Below, piece by piece: positions 19,644 to 30,750 of a stretch of DNA of 64,000 nt. Position 1 is the stretch's first letter; each line of letters opens with the position of its first letter. This DNA is from Methylophilus medardicus (GTDB lineage: Bacteria > Pseudomonadota > Gammaproteobacteria > Burkholderiales > Methylophilaceae). The position numbers were made by a program, and so were the translations under genes. The notes below the pieces were generated by a model, which was not told the origin of the DNA, ran no database searches, and saw nothing but the letters and a program-made list of their open reading frames with translations. The stretch is from NCBI RefSeq assembly GCF_006363955.1, contig NZ_CP040948.1, positions 1,550,001 to 1,614,000 on the forward strand, given 5' to 3'.

Positions 19644-22600
19644 TGGCTGTCGCTCACCGCCTCAAAAGACTTTTCACGCTAGCACTGACTGGTTTGTTAT
19701 GTCTGTCACTCATCATCACGCCACAAATAGTGTGGGCAGCCAATATCCTGCTGGTGACACAGTTGAAAACATTCGACACTGATCTTGGCAATGCCACACT
19801 CAGCGTCGAAGGCATCGATTCGAATATGCGCTTAGGGATCACACCTACCGGTGAACTCACGGTTTCACATTTTCGCGCCAGACAAATCACCTTGAGATTC
19901 AAGCCAGCGAATGAGGATGCGCCGACGCCAGCGAGCGCGCAAAGCGCTTTGCCCGCTCACATTCACATTCCCCTGCCCTTGCATCTATTGTCTGGTCAAA
20001 TTGATCGGCTCACCATCGTGCAAGGTCAAAACACCTCGCACATTCGGCAGATTCACTTTGACTTGGATGCAGACAATCAGGCCTTGCAATTCCGTATTGC
20101 CGGAGCGCAAAGCCCATGGGGTCAGGTGAGTACGCATTTCAGGATGCACAATGCCGCCCCCTTTGCACTTGACGGCTGGATGGATATTCAGCAACCACAG
20201 GCCGCCATGCCTTACCACTTGCACACTGCGCTCACTGGCAATTTGACACAGTTAGAGATGACTGCCAATCATCACTATCAGCCCAACGGTAGACCCTTTG
20301 TCATCGTACCGGCTGAGGGGCAAGCAGAAGATATGCTGCAAATCAACGCAAGCATTGGCCTCAACGAAACGCGTCAAAGCCATTTGCTCGTGCATTTGCA
20401 CCAGTTTCAAGCCAAGCACATCCACCCGCAACTGGCTGGCCGTATGGATTTAAAAATCGTGGCAGAGGGCAGCCTGACGGCGCAAGGCGAAATACTGGCG
20501 ACACTGGATGCGGAAAAAAGCCACTTACAAGGTCAACCCTTGCAATTACACGGCAGCGCCGGCTTGCAAGGCGCACGCTTGACCACGCTGGATCTGCAGG
20601 CACAGTTGGATAAAAACACATTGAGCGTCAAGGCACGCCCTGATAGCACAGGACACAACCAGACCCAACTGTCTTGGCAAGCCAACCTAGCAAATGTAGA
20701 ACAATTAATGCCGGGGTTTGCCGGTCAACTGCAGGGCGCGGGGACGATTAAGCGATCCGAACACGGTTTTTCAAGCACTTATCAATTGGCAGGGCAACAG
20801 TTGGCGCTTCCGCAAGGCCTGTTGTTAGCAGGCTTTGAAGCACAGGGGCAAGCTGGCAGTGACCCGGATGCGTCGCTAGAAAACCACCTCACTTTGCATG
20901 GCTTATCACAACAGAACGCGCGCGGCACCGATAGCCCACCAATTGAGGCCGCGCTTGCGTTAACCGGCACGCTCCGTCAGCATCAACTCACGCTGGACGT
21001 TGCCGACACAGATCCTCTATTGGCGAGGCATTTGCGCATCTCGGCACAAGGCCGTTGGCAAGACGATACCTGGCAGGCACAACTCACACAATTGCAAGAC
21101 AAAGACGGTCAGCTATTTCAACTGGCAAAACCCGCCAGCCTGCGCTGGCAAAGCACACAGGGCTTTCGTTTGCAGGGCTTGGTGATTGACGCCTTATCAG
21201 GCCAACTGAATATCGATCAATTGGTCTATCGTCCGGCAATCAATGCTGACCCAGCCACGCAACAGCCGGCAGAAAAAGTACAATTCACCACCCAAGGCTC
21301 ACTTCGTGCGTTTCCACTGCAAGCGATCATGGCTTGGTGGGTGCCTGCGCAAACACCAGCCCTCCCTGCGGAGCACCTGCGTATCTCGGCACAATGGTCA
21401 ATGGCATTAGATGCGCAACTCAACGGCACATTTCACCTAGACCGTGCCGCTGGTGACTGGCAGACATACGATACCAACCAAGCACGCTGGTTAGGACTGG
21501 GTTTACAGTCTATGCTGGCAGAGATCAATGTCCACAATAACCGTGTCAGCGGTCAAGCCCGTTTGCTGGCGGATGGCGCCATGGATCTGCAATTGGCGGG
21601 CAATACGGTGGTCACCCCCACGCAGCATGGCTTAGCAATTACACGCACGGCTCCCGTCACGGCCGAACTGAATGGCGAAATCACCCAACTGGGCTGGCTG
21701 GCAAAGCTGATGCCTGAGTACCAGCCCGCAGGGCAATTGCACATCGCGATGCGGGCCAATGGCACGATCGCACAGCCACAACTGCAAGGCAGCCTTCAAG
21801 GCAAAGACTTAGCCTTACAGATACCCTCCCAAGGGCTTTGGCTAGCAGATGGCCGCTTGAATGCCAAGCTGTCAAATGACCAAATAGAAATTGATCAGCT
21901 ACATTTTGCTGGCAAAACAGGCGAGTTAGATGGCCACGGCAAGCTCGCTTTGTCACAAGACCGATGGCAACTGGATGCCGCGCTGCAGATGAAGCGGCTA
22001 CAAGCGCTATCGAGAGTTGACCGCTGGGTGGAAATGAGCGGTGACACCACCATCCGCATGACGCCCGAGCAAACCACACTTAGTGGCAAATTAAATATCC
22101 ACAAAGGCCTGTTTGAACTGCCTAAAGCAGACAAACCGACGCTCGATGAAGACGTAGTGATCGCCTCGCCACAAGCCGCCCCGCCGACGTCGGTGTCATC
22201 CCTCGCCTTCAAGCAATTTTCACTCGACTTTGGTGATAAACCCCTAGTATTGCCGTTCAAAGAATCCGAACAATTTATGTTGCGCGGCCAAGGCTTGAAT
22301 GGCGCATTGAGTGGCAATATGCAACTGAATGGCAGCTTGAGTGACCTAGCGGCGGCCGGCACGCTAGACATCACCGGCACCTACATCGCCTATGGGCAAT
22401 CACTCAACATTGAAACCGGCCGACTAATTTTTAGTGGAAAACTACCCAATATCGGCTTAGACGTTTTAGCGACCCGGCAAGTGGAGAGCACCAAAGTCGG
22501 CATACAAATAAACGGTAGCCTGCAAACACCGCAACTAAAACTAGTGGCGACGCCAGACACCACCAACGAAAACAAAATTGCACTGTTAGTGCTGGGGCAA

Positions 22601-22933
22601 CCGATGTCGCAGGTCGGCGGAAGTGACATGGCCTTGCTCTCTGTGGCTGCTGGCGCATTGTTATCTCAGGGCGATTCGGTTTCATTGCAAACCAAGATTG
22701 CGCAAGCCGTGGGCCTTGACAGCATTGATGTGCGCGGAACTGGCCCCACCAATTACGCGGTCAGTGTTGGCAAAAGAATCAATCAGCGACTGGTTGTCGG
22801 CTACGAAAAAAGCATTGTCGGCCTGTTAAATGTTGGTAAACTCACCTACCAACTGACCAAACGCATCTCCATCGAAACCAGAACCGGCTCAGACAATGCG
22901 CTGGATGTGTTTTATGGGTTTAGCTTTGACTAA
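19643..22933 (+). CDS. tamB: TamB, inner-membrane-anchored translocation/assembly module
   Basis: 1096 aa. An N-terminal membrane anchor (~10-32, LALTGLLCLSLIITPQIVWA) precedes a long beta-rich AsmA/DUF490 body. The conserved C-terminal TamB domain shows GTLDITGTYIAYGQSLNIE, LLVLGQPMSQ and the last segment FYGFSFD. The start codon overlaps the tamA stop, so the two are translationally coupled. TamB spans the periplasm as a hydrophobic groove that contacts TamA. Confidence 0.95.
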   Translation: MAVAHRLKRLFTLALTGLLCLSLIITPQIVWAANILLVTQLKTFDTDLGNATLSVEGIDSNMRLGITPTGELTVSHFRARQITLRFKPANEDAPTPASAQSALPAHIHIPLPLHLLSGQIDRLTIVQGQNTSHIRQIHFDLDADNQALQFRIAGAQSPWGQVSTHFRMHNAAPFALDGWMDIQQPQAAMPYHLHTALTGNLTQLEMTANHHYQPNGRPFVIVPAEGQAEDMLQINASIGLNETRQSHLLVHLHQFQAKHIHPQLAGRMDLKIVAEGSLTAQGEILATLDAEKSHLQGQPLQLHGSAGLQGARLTTLDLQAQLDKNTLSVKARPDSTGHNQTQLSWQANLANVEQLMPGFAGQLQGAGTIKRSEHGFSSTYQLAGQQLALPQGLLLAGFEAQGQAGSDPDASLENHLTLHGLSQQNARGTDSPPIEAALALTGTLRQHQLTLDVADTDPLLARHLRISAQGRWQDDTWQAQLTQLQDKDGQLFQLAKPASLRWQSTQGFRLQGLVIDALSGQLNIDQLVYRPAINADPATQQPAEKVQFTTQGSLRAFPLQAIMAWWVPAQTPALPAEHLRISAQWSMALDAQLNGTFHLDRAAGDWQTYDTNQARWLGLGLQSMLAEINVHNNRVSGQARLLADGAMDLQLAGNTVVTPTQHGLAITRTAPVTAELNGEITQLGWLAKLMPEYQPAGQLHIAMRANGTIAQPQLQGSLQGKDLALQIPSQGLWLADGRLNAKLSNDQIEIDQLHFAGKTGELDGHGKLALSQDRWQLDAALQMKRLQALSRVDRWVEMSGDTTIRMTPEQTTLSGKLNIHKGLFELPKADKPTLDEDVVIASPQAAPPTSVSSLAFKQFSLDFGDKPLVLPFKESEQFMLRGQGLNGALSGNMQLNGSLSDLAAAGTLDITGTYIAYGQSLNIETGRLIFSGKLPNIGLDVLATRQVESTKVGIQINGSLQTPQLKLVATPDTTNENKIALLVLGQPMSQVGGSDMALLSVAAGALLSQGDSVSLQTKIAQAVGLDSIDVRGTGPTNYAVSVGKRINQRLVVGYEKSIVGLLNVGKLTYQLTKRISIETRTGSDNALDVFYGFSFD

Positions 22934-22946
22934 CTGAGCCTTCCCT

Positions 22947-24361
<1,415 letters not shown>

Positions 24362-24384
24362 TCGCTTGTCAGGAAATATCACCT

Positions 24385-25110
24385 ATGTCTGCTGCCCTCG
24401 CCCATGAAGCCCGTCAGTTTTTATTTTCAACCCGCCATGCCATCCTGTCGACACACTCGATGAAATATCCCGGCTTTCCTTTTGGCTCAGTGGCGCCCTT
24501 TGTCTGTAACCAACTGGCAGAACCGGTGCTGCTGATCAGCACGATTGCCGAACACACGAAAAACATTCTTGAAAATGCCAAAGTCTCGCTACTGGTGTTT
24601 TCTGGCGCGGACGACTTGCAAGCCAATGCGCGCCTCACCCTAATAGGAGAAGCCTTACCTTGCGATAAACTAGATGCAGATCTGCGCGCACGCTATCTGC
24701 GATATCTGCCACAAGCCGCGGGGTATTTTGATATGCATGATTTTCATTTTTATCGGATTCACATTGAGCAAGTCCGCTACATTGCGGGCTTTGGCCGCAT
24801 GGGTTGGTTTGAAGGTGACGCGCTCAATGCAGACCTGGCAGAGAGCATGCTAGCTGCGCAAGAAGGCGGAATCGTCACGCACATGAATGAAGACCATAAA
24901 GACAGCTTGTTGCAATATTGTCAGCATGTGCACAACATTCAAGCAGATCACGCTGAAATGATCGGCATTGATGCCGAAGGCTTTGATGTGCGTTACCATC
25001 AGGGAGAAGAAACACAGGGGCTGTTGCGCTTTGCCTTTGAAGAACCAGTGCGCAATGCCATGGATGCGCGCAAAGCGTTGGTGCGTTTGTCACAGGCGTG
25101 TAAATCATGA
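24385..25110 (+). CDS. HugZ-like heme utilization / pyridoxamine-phosphate-oxidase-fold protein
   Basis: 241 aa from the ATG at 24385 (MSAALAHEARQFLF), preceded by an AGGA ribosome site. The N-terminal half is a split-barrel flavin/heme-binding fold (HAILSTHSMKYPGFPFGSVA). The C-terminal half is a DUF2470 domain with IVTHMNEDHKDSLLQYC. This two-domain layout matches HugZ/HutZ-type heme proteins; whether it degrades heme here is not shown. Its stop overlaps the next start (ATGA), giving a compact set NYN-wrbA-hugZ-DUF2069. Confidence 0.85.
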   Translation: MSAALAHEARQFLFSTRHAILSTHSMKYPGFPFGSVAPFVCNQLAEPVLLISTIAEHTKNILENAKVSLLVFSGADDLQANARLTLIGEALPCDKLDADLRARYLRYLPQAAGYFDMHDFHFYRIHIEQVRYIAGFGRMGWFEGDALNADLAESMLAAQEGGIVTHMNEDHKDSLLQYCQHVHNIQADHAEMIGIDAEGFDVRYHQGEETQGLLRFAFEEPVRNAMDARKALVRLSQACKS

Positions 25111-25469
25111 TTAGTCGTCTATTAAACCTCAGTCGACTGTCAGCTAGCGTTAGTTTAGTCAGCTTGATTTCACTATGCTTGGCTTGGGAAATCTTTTTGG
25201 CGCCACTGCGAGCCGGCGGCAGCTTGTTGTTTCTCAAAAGCTTGCCTTTATTGTTGCCGGTCTTTGGCATCTTGCGGGGTAAGCGCTACACCTATCAATG
25301 GTCTGGCATGCTCATCTTGTTTTATTTTACCGAGGGCGTGGTCAGAACTTGGTCAGAAACCGGACTCTCACGCTGGCTGGCGGTCACTGAAGTCGCCTTA
25401 AGCGTGGTGTTCTTTGCCAGTGTCATTGTGTATGCCAAATACACGGCCAGTCGTTATCAACCGGCCTAA
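25107..25469 (+). CDS. DUF2069 small integral membrane protein
   Basis: 120 aa with about four hydrophobic segments. The conserved block GKRYTYQWSGMLILFYFTEG is typical of DUF2069 proteins, which usually lie next to wrbA in beta- and gammaproteobacteria. It overlaps the preceding gene by 4 bp. No function is known for the family. Confidence 0.88.
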   Translation: MISRLLNLSRLSASVSLVSLISLCLAWEIFLAPLRAGGSLLFLKSLPLLLPVFGILRGKRYTYQWSGMLILFYFTEGVVRTWSETGLSRWLAVTEVALSVVFFASVIVYAKYTASRYQPA

Positions 25470-25566
25470 CCGCCGAATAGCACGCGCGATCAGGCGCCCA
25501 TACACTGCATAAAATCTTTCGTGATGAGGCGCTGACAAGCCGGGTAAACCTTATATAATATCTGGC

Positions 25567-26316
25567 ATGAAAATTCTGTTATCTAACGACGATGGTTACT
25601 TGGCCCCCGGGTTGAATATCCTGGCCATGCACCTCAGTAAAATCGCTGATATTACAGTGGTTGCCCCCGAACGAAACCGCAGTGGTGCCAGCAACTCACT
25701 CACGCTAGATAGACCATTAAGTGTCAAGCAAGCCGCCAATGGTTTTTTTTATGTGAACGGCACCCCCACTGATTGCGTGCACATCGCGTTGACCGGTTTG
25801 ATGCAAGAAATGCCAGACATGGTCATTAGCGGCATCAATGATGGTGCCAATATGGGGGATGACACCATCTACTCAGGCACCGTTGCTGCCGCCACTGAAG
25901 GCTATTTGTTGGGCATCCCATCGTTTGCCGTCTCCATGGCACAGCATCAGCCATCGCACTTTGACACGGCCGCCAGCATTATTGTCGACTTAGTCAAAAA
26001 ATATAATCACAGTGAGTTTACCGAGCCCACCCTGCTCAATGTCAATGTGCCAGACCTGCCGCTGCAAGCGATCAAAGGGCATCAAATCACGCGCCTGGGC
26101 AAGCGTCACAAAGCCGAACCGGTGATCCAGCTACAAACACCGCGCGGTGAAACCGTTTACTGGGTAGGTGCCGCAGGTCAACCGAATGACGGTGGCGAAG
26201 GGACTGACTTTCATGCCGTGGCACAAGGGTATGTGTCCATCTCCCCGATTCAAGTAGACTTGACCAGACACTCTCAAATTGCTGCCATGCAACAATGGCT
26301 GCAAGCCAAGAATTAA
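25567..26316 (+). CDS. surE: 5'/3'-nucleotidase SurE
   Basis: 249 aa survival protein, a metal-dependent nucleotidase. The N-terminal metal site [13 protein letters not shown] and the motifs [17 protein letters not shown] and [20 protein letters not shown] are intact. It is the first gene of the conserved surE-pcm-nlpD stress and repair set. TATAAT lies 12 bp upstream of the ATG, perhaps a -10 box of a nearly leaderless transcript. Confidence 0.96.
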   Translation: MKILLSNDDGYLAPGLNILAMHLSKIADITVVAPERNRSGASNSLTLDRPLSVKQAANGFFYVNGTPTDCVHIALTGLMQEMPDMVISGINDGANMGDDTIYSGTVAAATEGYLLGIPSFAVSMAQHQPSHFDTAASIIVDLVKKYNHSEFTEPTLLNVNVPDLPLQAIKGHQITRLGKRHKAEPVIQLQTPRGETVYWVGAAGQPNDGGEGTDFHAVAQGYVSISPIQVDLTRHSQIAAMQQWLQAKN

Positions 26317-26321
26317 GTATT

Positions 26322-26996
26322 ATGGCGATTCCTAGAACATCAAATAAAACCGGCATAGGCATGACATCGTCTCGCACGCGTGAGCGCATGCTCACCCGTC
26401 TGCGTGAACAAGGCATTCAGGACGAAACGGTGATCGCTGCAATGGCCGATATTCCGCGCCATATTTTTGTCGACGAGGCCTTATCTATCCGGGCCTATGA
26501 AGATGTTTCATTGCCCATTGGCTACGGCCAAACCATTTCTCAGCCGTATATAGTGGCTAAAATGACACAAATCTTACGCAATGGCCAACCATTGAATAAA
26601 GTGCTCGAAATTGGCACCGGTTGCGGCTACCAAACAGCGGTGTTGTCGCGTGTTAGCCAAGAGGTGTATTCGCTGGAACGCATTCGGCCGTTGGTGATGA
26701 AGGCGAGAAACCACTTGCGCACATTAAAATGCACCAACGTCAAACTGGATCATGCTGACGGCAGTCTGGGCTTAAAAAACTACGGTCCGTTTGATGCCAT
26801 CATGGTCACGGCAGCCGCCAGCCATGTGCCGCAAGAGTTAGTGGAGCAGCTGGCTGTCGGTGGTCGGATGGTGATTCCGGTGGGCACCACAGAGCAGGTC
26901 TTGCATTTAATCGAGCGCACCGCACAAGGGGTGCAACAAACCGCACTAGAGCCAGTGAAGTTTGTGCCTTTGTTAGGAGGCACCGCCTTATCATGA
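26322..26996 (+). CDS. pcm: Protein-L-isoaspartate O-methyltransferase
   Basis: 224 aa from the ATG at 26322, 5 bp after surE; an in-frame ATG at 26295 would overlap surE by 22 bp. SAM-dependent repair of isoaspartyl residues. Motif I is VLEIGTGCGYQTAVLS, followed by LPIGYGQTISQPYIVAKMT and VTAAASHVPQELVEQLA. The end overlaps the nlpD start (ATGA). Confidence 0.95.
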   Translation: MAIPRTSNKTGIGMTSSRTRERMLTRLREQGIQDETVIAAMADIPRHIFVDEALSIRAYEDVSLPIGYGQTISQPYIVAKMTQILRNGQPLNKVLEIGTGCGYQTAVLSRVSQEVYSLERIRPLVMKARNHLRTLKCTNVKLDHADGSLGLKNYGPFDAIMVTAAASHVPQELVEQLAVGGRMVIPVGTTEQVLHLIERTAQGVQQTALEPVKFVPLLGGTALS

Positions 26997-27892
26997 AATG
27001 TCGTTCTATCATTACGGGATTCGCCCTAGCCTCAGTCCTCACCGCTTGTGCATTAAACTCACCGATGCCGCCCGCACCAGTGACGAGTAGCCCAAGTGCC
27101 AGTGATAACAAGACACCCGCACCAACACCCTTGGGTGCTAATCAATATCTGGTGCAAAAAGGCGACACGCTTTATAGTATCGGCCGCAAGTTTGGTGTGC
27201 CGTTCATGAAACTTGCCGAGTTCAATCAGCTACAGGCACCCTACGAGATCCATATTGGACAAGTGCTGAATCTCAGTAGCAAGCCATTAAATGCCGCCAC
27301 AACCCCCACAAAAGGCAATGACGTCAGCAGTTCGCCAGACGATGCTGAAGTGGTCACCGCAGCCATCAGTCGGCCGGAGATGCGCAGCAATAATGACGCA
27401 AACGCCGCGCCGACCGAGCCAAAACAGACGGCGACGAGCACTAGCGATTCGCCCAAAACGGTCAGTAACATCGACTTAGAAACCATCGGCGATAATGACA
27501 TTCAATGGCAATGGCCACTCAGCGGTAAAGTAGGCGCTGGCTTTGACCCACAAACCAATAAGGGCCTGAATATTAACGGCAATGCGGGTCAAACCATTCT
27601 CGCTGCAGGTGCCGGTAAGGTGATTTATAGCGGCATGGATGTGCGTGGCTATGGCAAACTCATTATCATCAAACACAATAGCAACCTGCTTTCAGTGTAT
27701 GCCCACCAAGGCAACTCGATGGTTAAAGAAGGTGCGTTTGTCAGCGCTGGCGAAAAATTAGCCAACTTGCCCGCCGCCGCCAACAACAAATCGCCGGTGC
27801 TGCATTTTGAAATTCGGCAAAAAGGGAAACCGGTCGATCCGGCCAGCTATTTACCGGCTAATCCGTCTACAATAGGCACGAATAATAGCTAA
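26993..27892 (+). CDS. nlpD: NlpD-like lipoprotein (LysM + degenerate LytM/M23)
   Basis: 299 aa lipoprotein. The lipobox VLTAC puts the acylated Cys at 19. A LysM domain (~53-96, YLVQKGDTLYSIGRKFG) precedes a C-terminal M23 domain (~175-290). The first metal ligands are absent (NKGLNI where active enzymes have HxGxD), while VYAHQGN and HFEIR remain. It is therefore probably an activator of a cell-wall amidase (AmiC type) rather than an enzyme. It is translationally coupled to pcm. The rpoS gene that usually follows is not found here. Confidence 0.93.
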   Translation: MKCRSIITGFALASVLTACALNSPMPPAPVTSSPSASDNKTPAPTPLGANQYLVQKGDTLYSIGRKFGVPFMKLAEFNQLQAPYEIHIGQVLNLSSKPLNAATTPTKGNDVSSSPDDAEVVTAAISRPEMRSNNDANAAPTEPKQTATSTSDSPKTVSNIDLETIGDNDIQWQWPLSGKVGAGFDPQTNKGLNINGNAGQTILAAGAGKVIYSGMDVRGYGKLIIIKHNSNLLSVYAHQGNSMVKEGAFVSAGEKLANLPAAANNKSPVLHFEIRQKGKPVDPASYLPANPSTIGTNNS

Positions 27893-27924
27893 GCGGTGAT
27901 GCCAAATTGGCATAGCAAACCGCT
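27892..27924 (+). terminator. Possible hairpin after nlpD
   Basis: Outer arms AGCGGT and ACCGCT enclose the inner palindrome ATGCCAAATTGGCAT, directly at the nlpD stop. There is no T run, so termination would not be of the classical type. Confidence 0.4.
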
Positions 27925-27976
27925 GCAGCACTAACACTGCTTGATTCGTGTTTGATCGTTGCTAAAGGGGCGCTGT

Positions 27977-28324
27977 ATGGATCCAAATCGTTATAGCAAA
28001 AACCGTACTATCCGACCAGACAGTGCCTGGAAAATACTGCAAGCACTCATTACCTTGGGGCTGATGCTGTGCGCATTGATCGGTATCGCCGTGCATTTAT
28101 TTAGTGGCGAACAAGGCCCTGCCGATTGGTGGGCGTGGCTTACTGCCTCGCCGATGAACGGGGTGCTGACTTTTATTGCAGCAGTTGTGCTGATTGCGTT
28201 TCATCGTTATATCACGCACATTAGCAGCCAACAACGCCGCGCAGCCAGTGACCTCCCGGTTTACATCATGATGTTGGTTGGCGTTTATTTTATTTACCAA
28301 CTGATCACCACAGGGCATTGGTAA
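27977..28324 (+). CDS. Small membrane protein of unknown function
   Basis: 115 aa from the ATG at 27977, chosen because AAAGGGG lies 6-7 bp before it. Three hydrophobic segments are visible (~24-43, ~59-76, ~93-110). Basic residues lie in the N-terminal tail (NRYSKNRTIRP) and between segments 2 and 3 (SSQQRRAA). I do not recognise a family. It occupies the place where rpoS often sits after nlpD, but shows no sigma-factor features. Confidence 0.7.
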   Translation: MDPNRYSKNRTIRPDSAWKILQALITLGLMLCALIGIAVHLFSGEQGPADWWAWLTASPMNGVLTFIAAVVLIAFHRYITHISSQQRRAASDLPVYIMMLVGVYFIYQLITTGHW

Positions 28325-28360
28325 CACCACCAGACTTACCAAGCCCTGAGGAGACGTTGA

Positions 28361-30046
28361 TCAGGCGGATTTCACCATGGCTGCGGGCGCTGCAGCGCAT
28401 CGATTCATGCCGCTAACAATGGCCTTGATCGAGGCGGTGACAATATTGGTATCCATCCCCACACCGTAACTGACCCGCCCCTGACAGACCACCTCTACAA
28501 TGGCGCACGCCATCGCCTCCGCAGCAGAGGCACTGGCACCAAGTGAGCGTTCTTCAAAACTGCGCACCTGCACTTGCATGCCAATATTTTGTAACGCATG
28601 AATAGCCGCATCCACCGGACCGTTGCCCTGTCCACGGATCACCGTTGGCACACCATCAACGCTAATATGCATCCGAATGGCTTGGCCCTGCGCATGCGTT
28701 TCCAGTTGATAGTCTTTCAACGTCATGGGGGCAACAGCATCCACATAATGGGTATGAAAGAGCTGCCACAATGCAGCAGGCCCAACCTCACTGCCATGCG
28801 CATCCGTATATTGCTGCACCACTGCAGAAAACTCTACCTGCATGCGTCTAGGCATGACCACGCTATAATGATGCTCCATCAAGTAAGCCACACCGCCTTT
28901 GCCAGACTGACTGTTCACGCGAATGATAGAGTCGTAATTGCGACCGAGGTCTTTCGGGTCGATCGGCAGATAAGGCACGTTCCAACGCCCGGTAGCAGAC
29001 TGACTGGCGAATCCTTTTTTGATGGCATCCTGATGTGAGCCAGAAAATGCGGTGAACACCAGATCACCCGCATACGGATGGCGTGGATGGACGTCAATCT
29101 GTGTGCATGCCTCCACCGTGCGTGCAATCGTATCAATATCCGAAAAATCTAGGCCAGTATCCACGCCTTGCGTGAACATATTGAGCGCCACCGTGACCAA
29201 ATCCACATTGCCCGTCCGCTCCCCATGTCCAAACAAACAGCCCTCGACACGATCCGCCCCCGCCATGATGCCTAGCTCAGTGGCGGCCACTGCCGTCCCA
29301 CGATCATTATGCGGATGCAAACTAAGAATCACGCTATCGCGGCGCGCAAGGTTGCGATGCATCCACTCGATCTGGTCGGCGTACACATTCGGACTGGCGA
29401 CCTCAACAGTGGCCGGACAATTGATAATCACCTGACGCTCAGGACTTGCCTCCCAGGCGGCCGTGACCGCATCACACACCTCCTTAGAAAACGCCAGCTC
29501 AGTGGCCGTAAAAGTCTCCGGGCTGTATTCCAGCAGCACTTCGGTGTCGGGCATGTCTGCCGCCAGCGATTTCACTAGCAACACGGCCTCCACCGCCATC
29601 GCTTTTACCTCAGCTTGGCTCATATTAAACACCACTTCACGAAACGTCGGCGACAGCGCATTGTAAATATGCACAATCACGCGACGCGCACCACGCACCG
29701 ATGCCATGGTGCGACGGATCAGAGGCTCACGCGCTTGCGTCAGCACTTCTATCGTCACATCCTGCGGAATATGATTTTCTTCAATCAGACTGCGCACAAA
29801 ATTAAAATCGGTATCAGAAGCTGAAGGGAAAGCCACCTCGATTTCTTTAAAACCAATCTTGCACAACATATTGAACATACGCAGCTTTTTAGCGGCATCC
29901 ATCGGCTCAAACAAAGACTGATTACCGTCACGCAGATCTGTACTCATCCATACGGGTGGCTGACGAATGACTGCATTTGGCCATTGGCGGTCTTGAAGAT
30001 CCACCGGAGGAAAAGCCTGATATTTTTGTGTGGACAGTGTCTGCAT
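28361..30046 (-). CDS. leuA: 2-isopropylmalate synthase (long type-2 LeuA)
   Basis: 561 aa. Condenses acetyl-CoA with 2-oxoisovalerate, the first committed step of leucine synthesis. The start at 30046 (MQTLSTQKYQAF) has GGAG 6 bp upstream; longer starts up to 30097 lack this. The catalytic region is WMSTDLRDGNQSLFEPMD, with SLHPHNDRGTAVAATELG and GCLFGHGERTGNVDL. The C-terminal regulatory LeuA dimer domain (~440-555) is present. It is divergent from an Lrp/AsnC regulator across a very AT-rich gap, which suggests leucine-responsive control. Confidence 0.95.
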   Translation of the reverse strand: MQTLSTQKYQAFPPVDLQDRQWPNAVIRQPPVWMSTDLRDGNQSLFEPMDAAKKLRMFNMLCKIGFKEIEVAFPSASDTDFNFVRSLIEENHIPQDVTIEVLTQAREPLIRRTMASVRGARRVIVHIYNALSPTFREVVFNMSQAEVKAMAVEAVLLVKSLAADMPDTEVLLEYSPETFTATELAFSKEVCDAVTAAWEASPERQVIINCPATVEVASPNVYADQIEWMHRNLARRDSVILSLHPHNDRGTAVAATELGIMAGADRVEGCLFGHGERTGNVDLVTVALNMFTQGVDTGLDFSDIDTIARTVEACTQIDVHPRHPYAGDLVFTAFSGSHQDAIKKGFASQSATGRWNVPYLPIDPKDLGRNYDSIIRVNSQSGKGGVAYLMEHHYSVVMPRRMQVEFSAVVQQYTDAHGSEVGPAALWQLFHTHYVDAVAPMTLKDYQLETHAQGQAIRMHISVDGVPTVIRGQGNGPVDAAIHALQNIGMQVQVRSFEERSLGASASAAEAMACAIVEVVCQGRVSYGVGMDTNIVTASIKAIVSGMNRCAAAPAAMVKSA

Positions 30047-30097
30047 GCGGAACTCCATGAATATATTGTTGACCAGACACATCATAGACTTTTTCAT

Positions 30098-30208
30098 AAA
30101 AATTAAATTGCTAAATTTTCAATAAAAGCAAAATATAAAAAATATTATTTCAATATATGAATATATTTTGTAATAATATTTCAATATTTAAAATTAAGTG
30201 AAATTTAA
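30098..30208. promoter_or_regulatory. AT-rich divergent promoter region between leuA and the Lrp-type gene
   Basis: Almost pure A/T. It contains the inverted repeat AATATTATT / AATAATATT (30141-30149 and 30172-30180) and two copies of TTTCAATAT. Lrp-family proteins bind such degenerate AT-rich dyads, so autoregulation and control of leuA are plausible. This is inference. Confidence 0.5.
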
Positions 30209-30673
30209 ATGAAACTAGACCGCTTCGATAAAGCCATTTTAACCATCTTGCAAACCGATGGTCACATCAGCAATCAAGAGCTCGCTGAGCACATTGGACT
30301 CTCCGCCGCGCCCTGCTTGCGGCGCGTCAAAGCTTTAGAACAAGCAGGCCTCATTACCGGCTATCAAGCGCTGGTGGACGCCAAAAAGCTGGGCTTGAGT
30401 CTGATGGCACTGATTGGCATTTCAATGGATCAACATACCCCAGAGCGCTTTGCCAACTTTGAGCGCGAGATTACCAACATTGCAGAAGTGCTCGAGTGTT
30501 TACTGATTACCGGACAGCAATCGGACTATTTGCTTAAAGTAGTGGTGAAAGATATGGATGACTACCAGCACTTATTGCTGCATAAAATCACCAAAATTGC
30601 GGGGGTCACGGGGGTGCATACCAGCTTTGTCTTAAGAAACGTGGTTGCACGAGCCAAGGTGCCAGTCAACTGA
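30209..30673 (+). CDS. Lrp/AsnC-family transcription regulator
   Basis: 154 aa. An N-terminal winged HTH (LDRFDKAILTILQTDGHISN, then LAEHIGLSAAPCLRRVKALE) is followed by an AsnC/RAM ligand-binding domain (~65-145, VLECLLITGQQSDYLLKVVV). It is divergent from leuA, so leucine or another amino acid is the likely effector. The stop is followed by a bidirectional terminator. Confidence 0.92.
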   Translation: MKLDRFDKAILTILQTDGHISNQELAEHIGLSAAPCLRRVKALEQAGLITGYQALVDAKKLGLSLMALIGISMDQHTPERFANFEREITNIAEVLECLLITGQQSDYLLKVVVKDMDDYQHLLLHKITKIAGVTGVHTSFVLRNVVARAKVPVN

Positions 30674-30704
30674 AAGGCAGCGCACAGAGGCAAAGCACGC
30701 AAAA

Positions 30705-30735
30705 GAAAAAGGCCACGCATCGCATGGCCTTTTTA
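30705..30735. terminator. Bidirectional Rho-independent terminator
   Basis: AAAAAGGCCA and TGGCCTTTTT flank a short loop, between the convergent Lrp-type and thioredoxin-like genes. A/T runs on both sides serve both strands. Confidence 0.85.
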
Positions 30736-30750
30736 AATACCTCTTATGAA

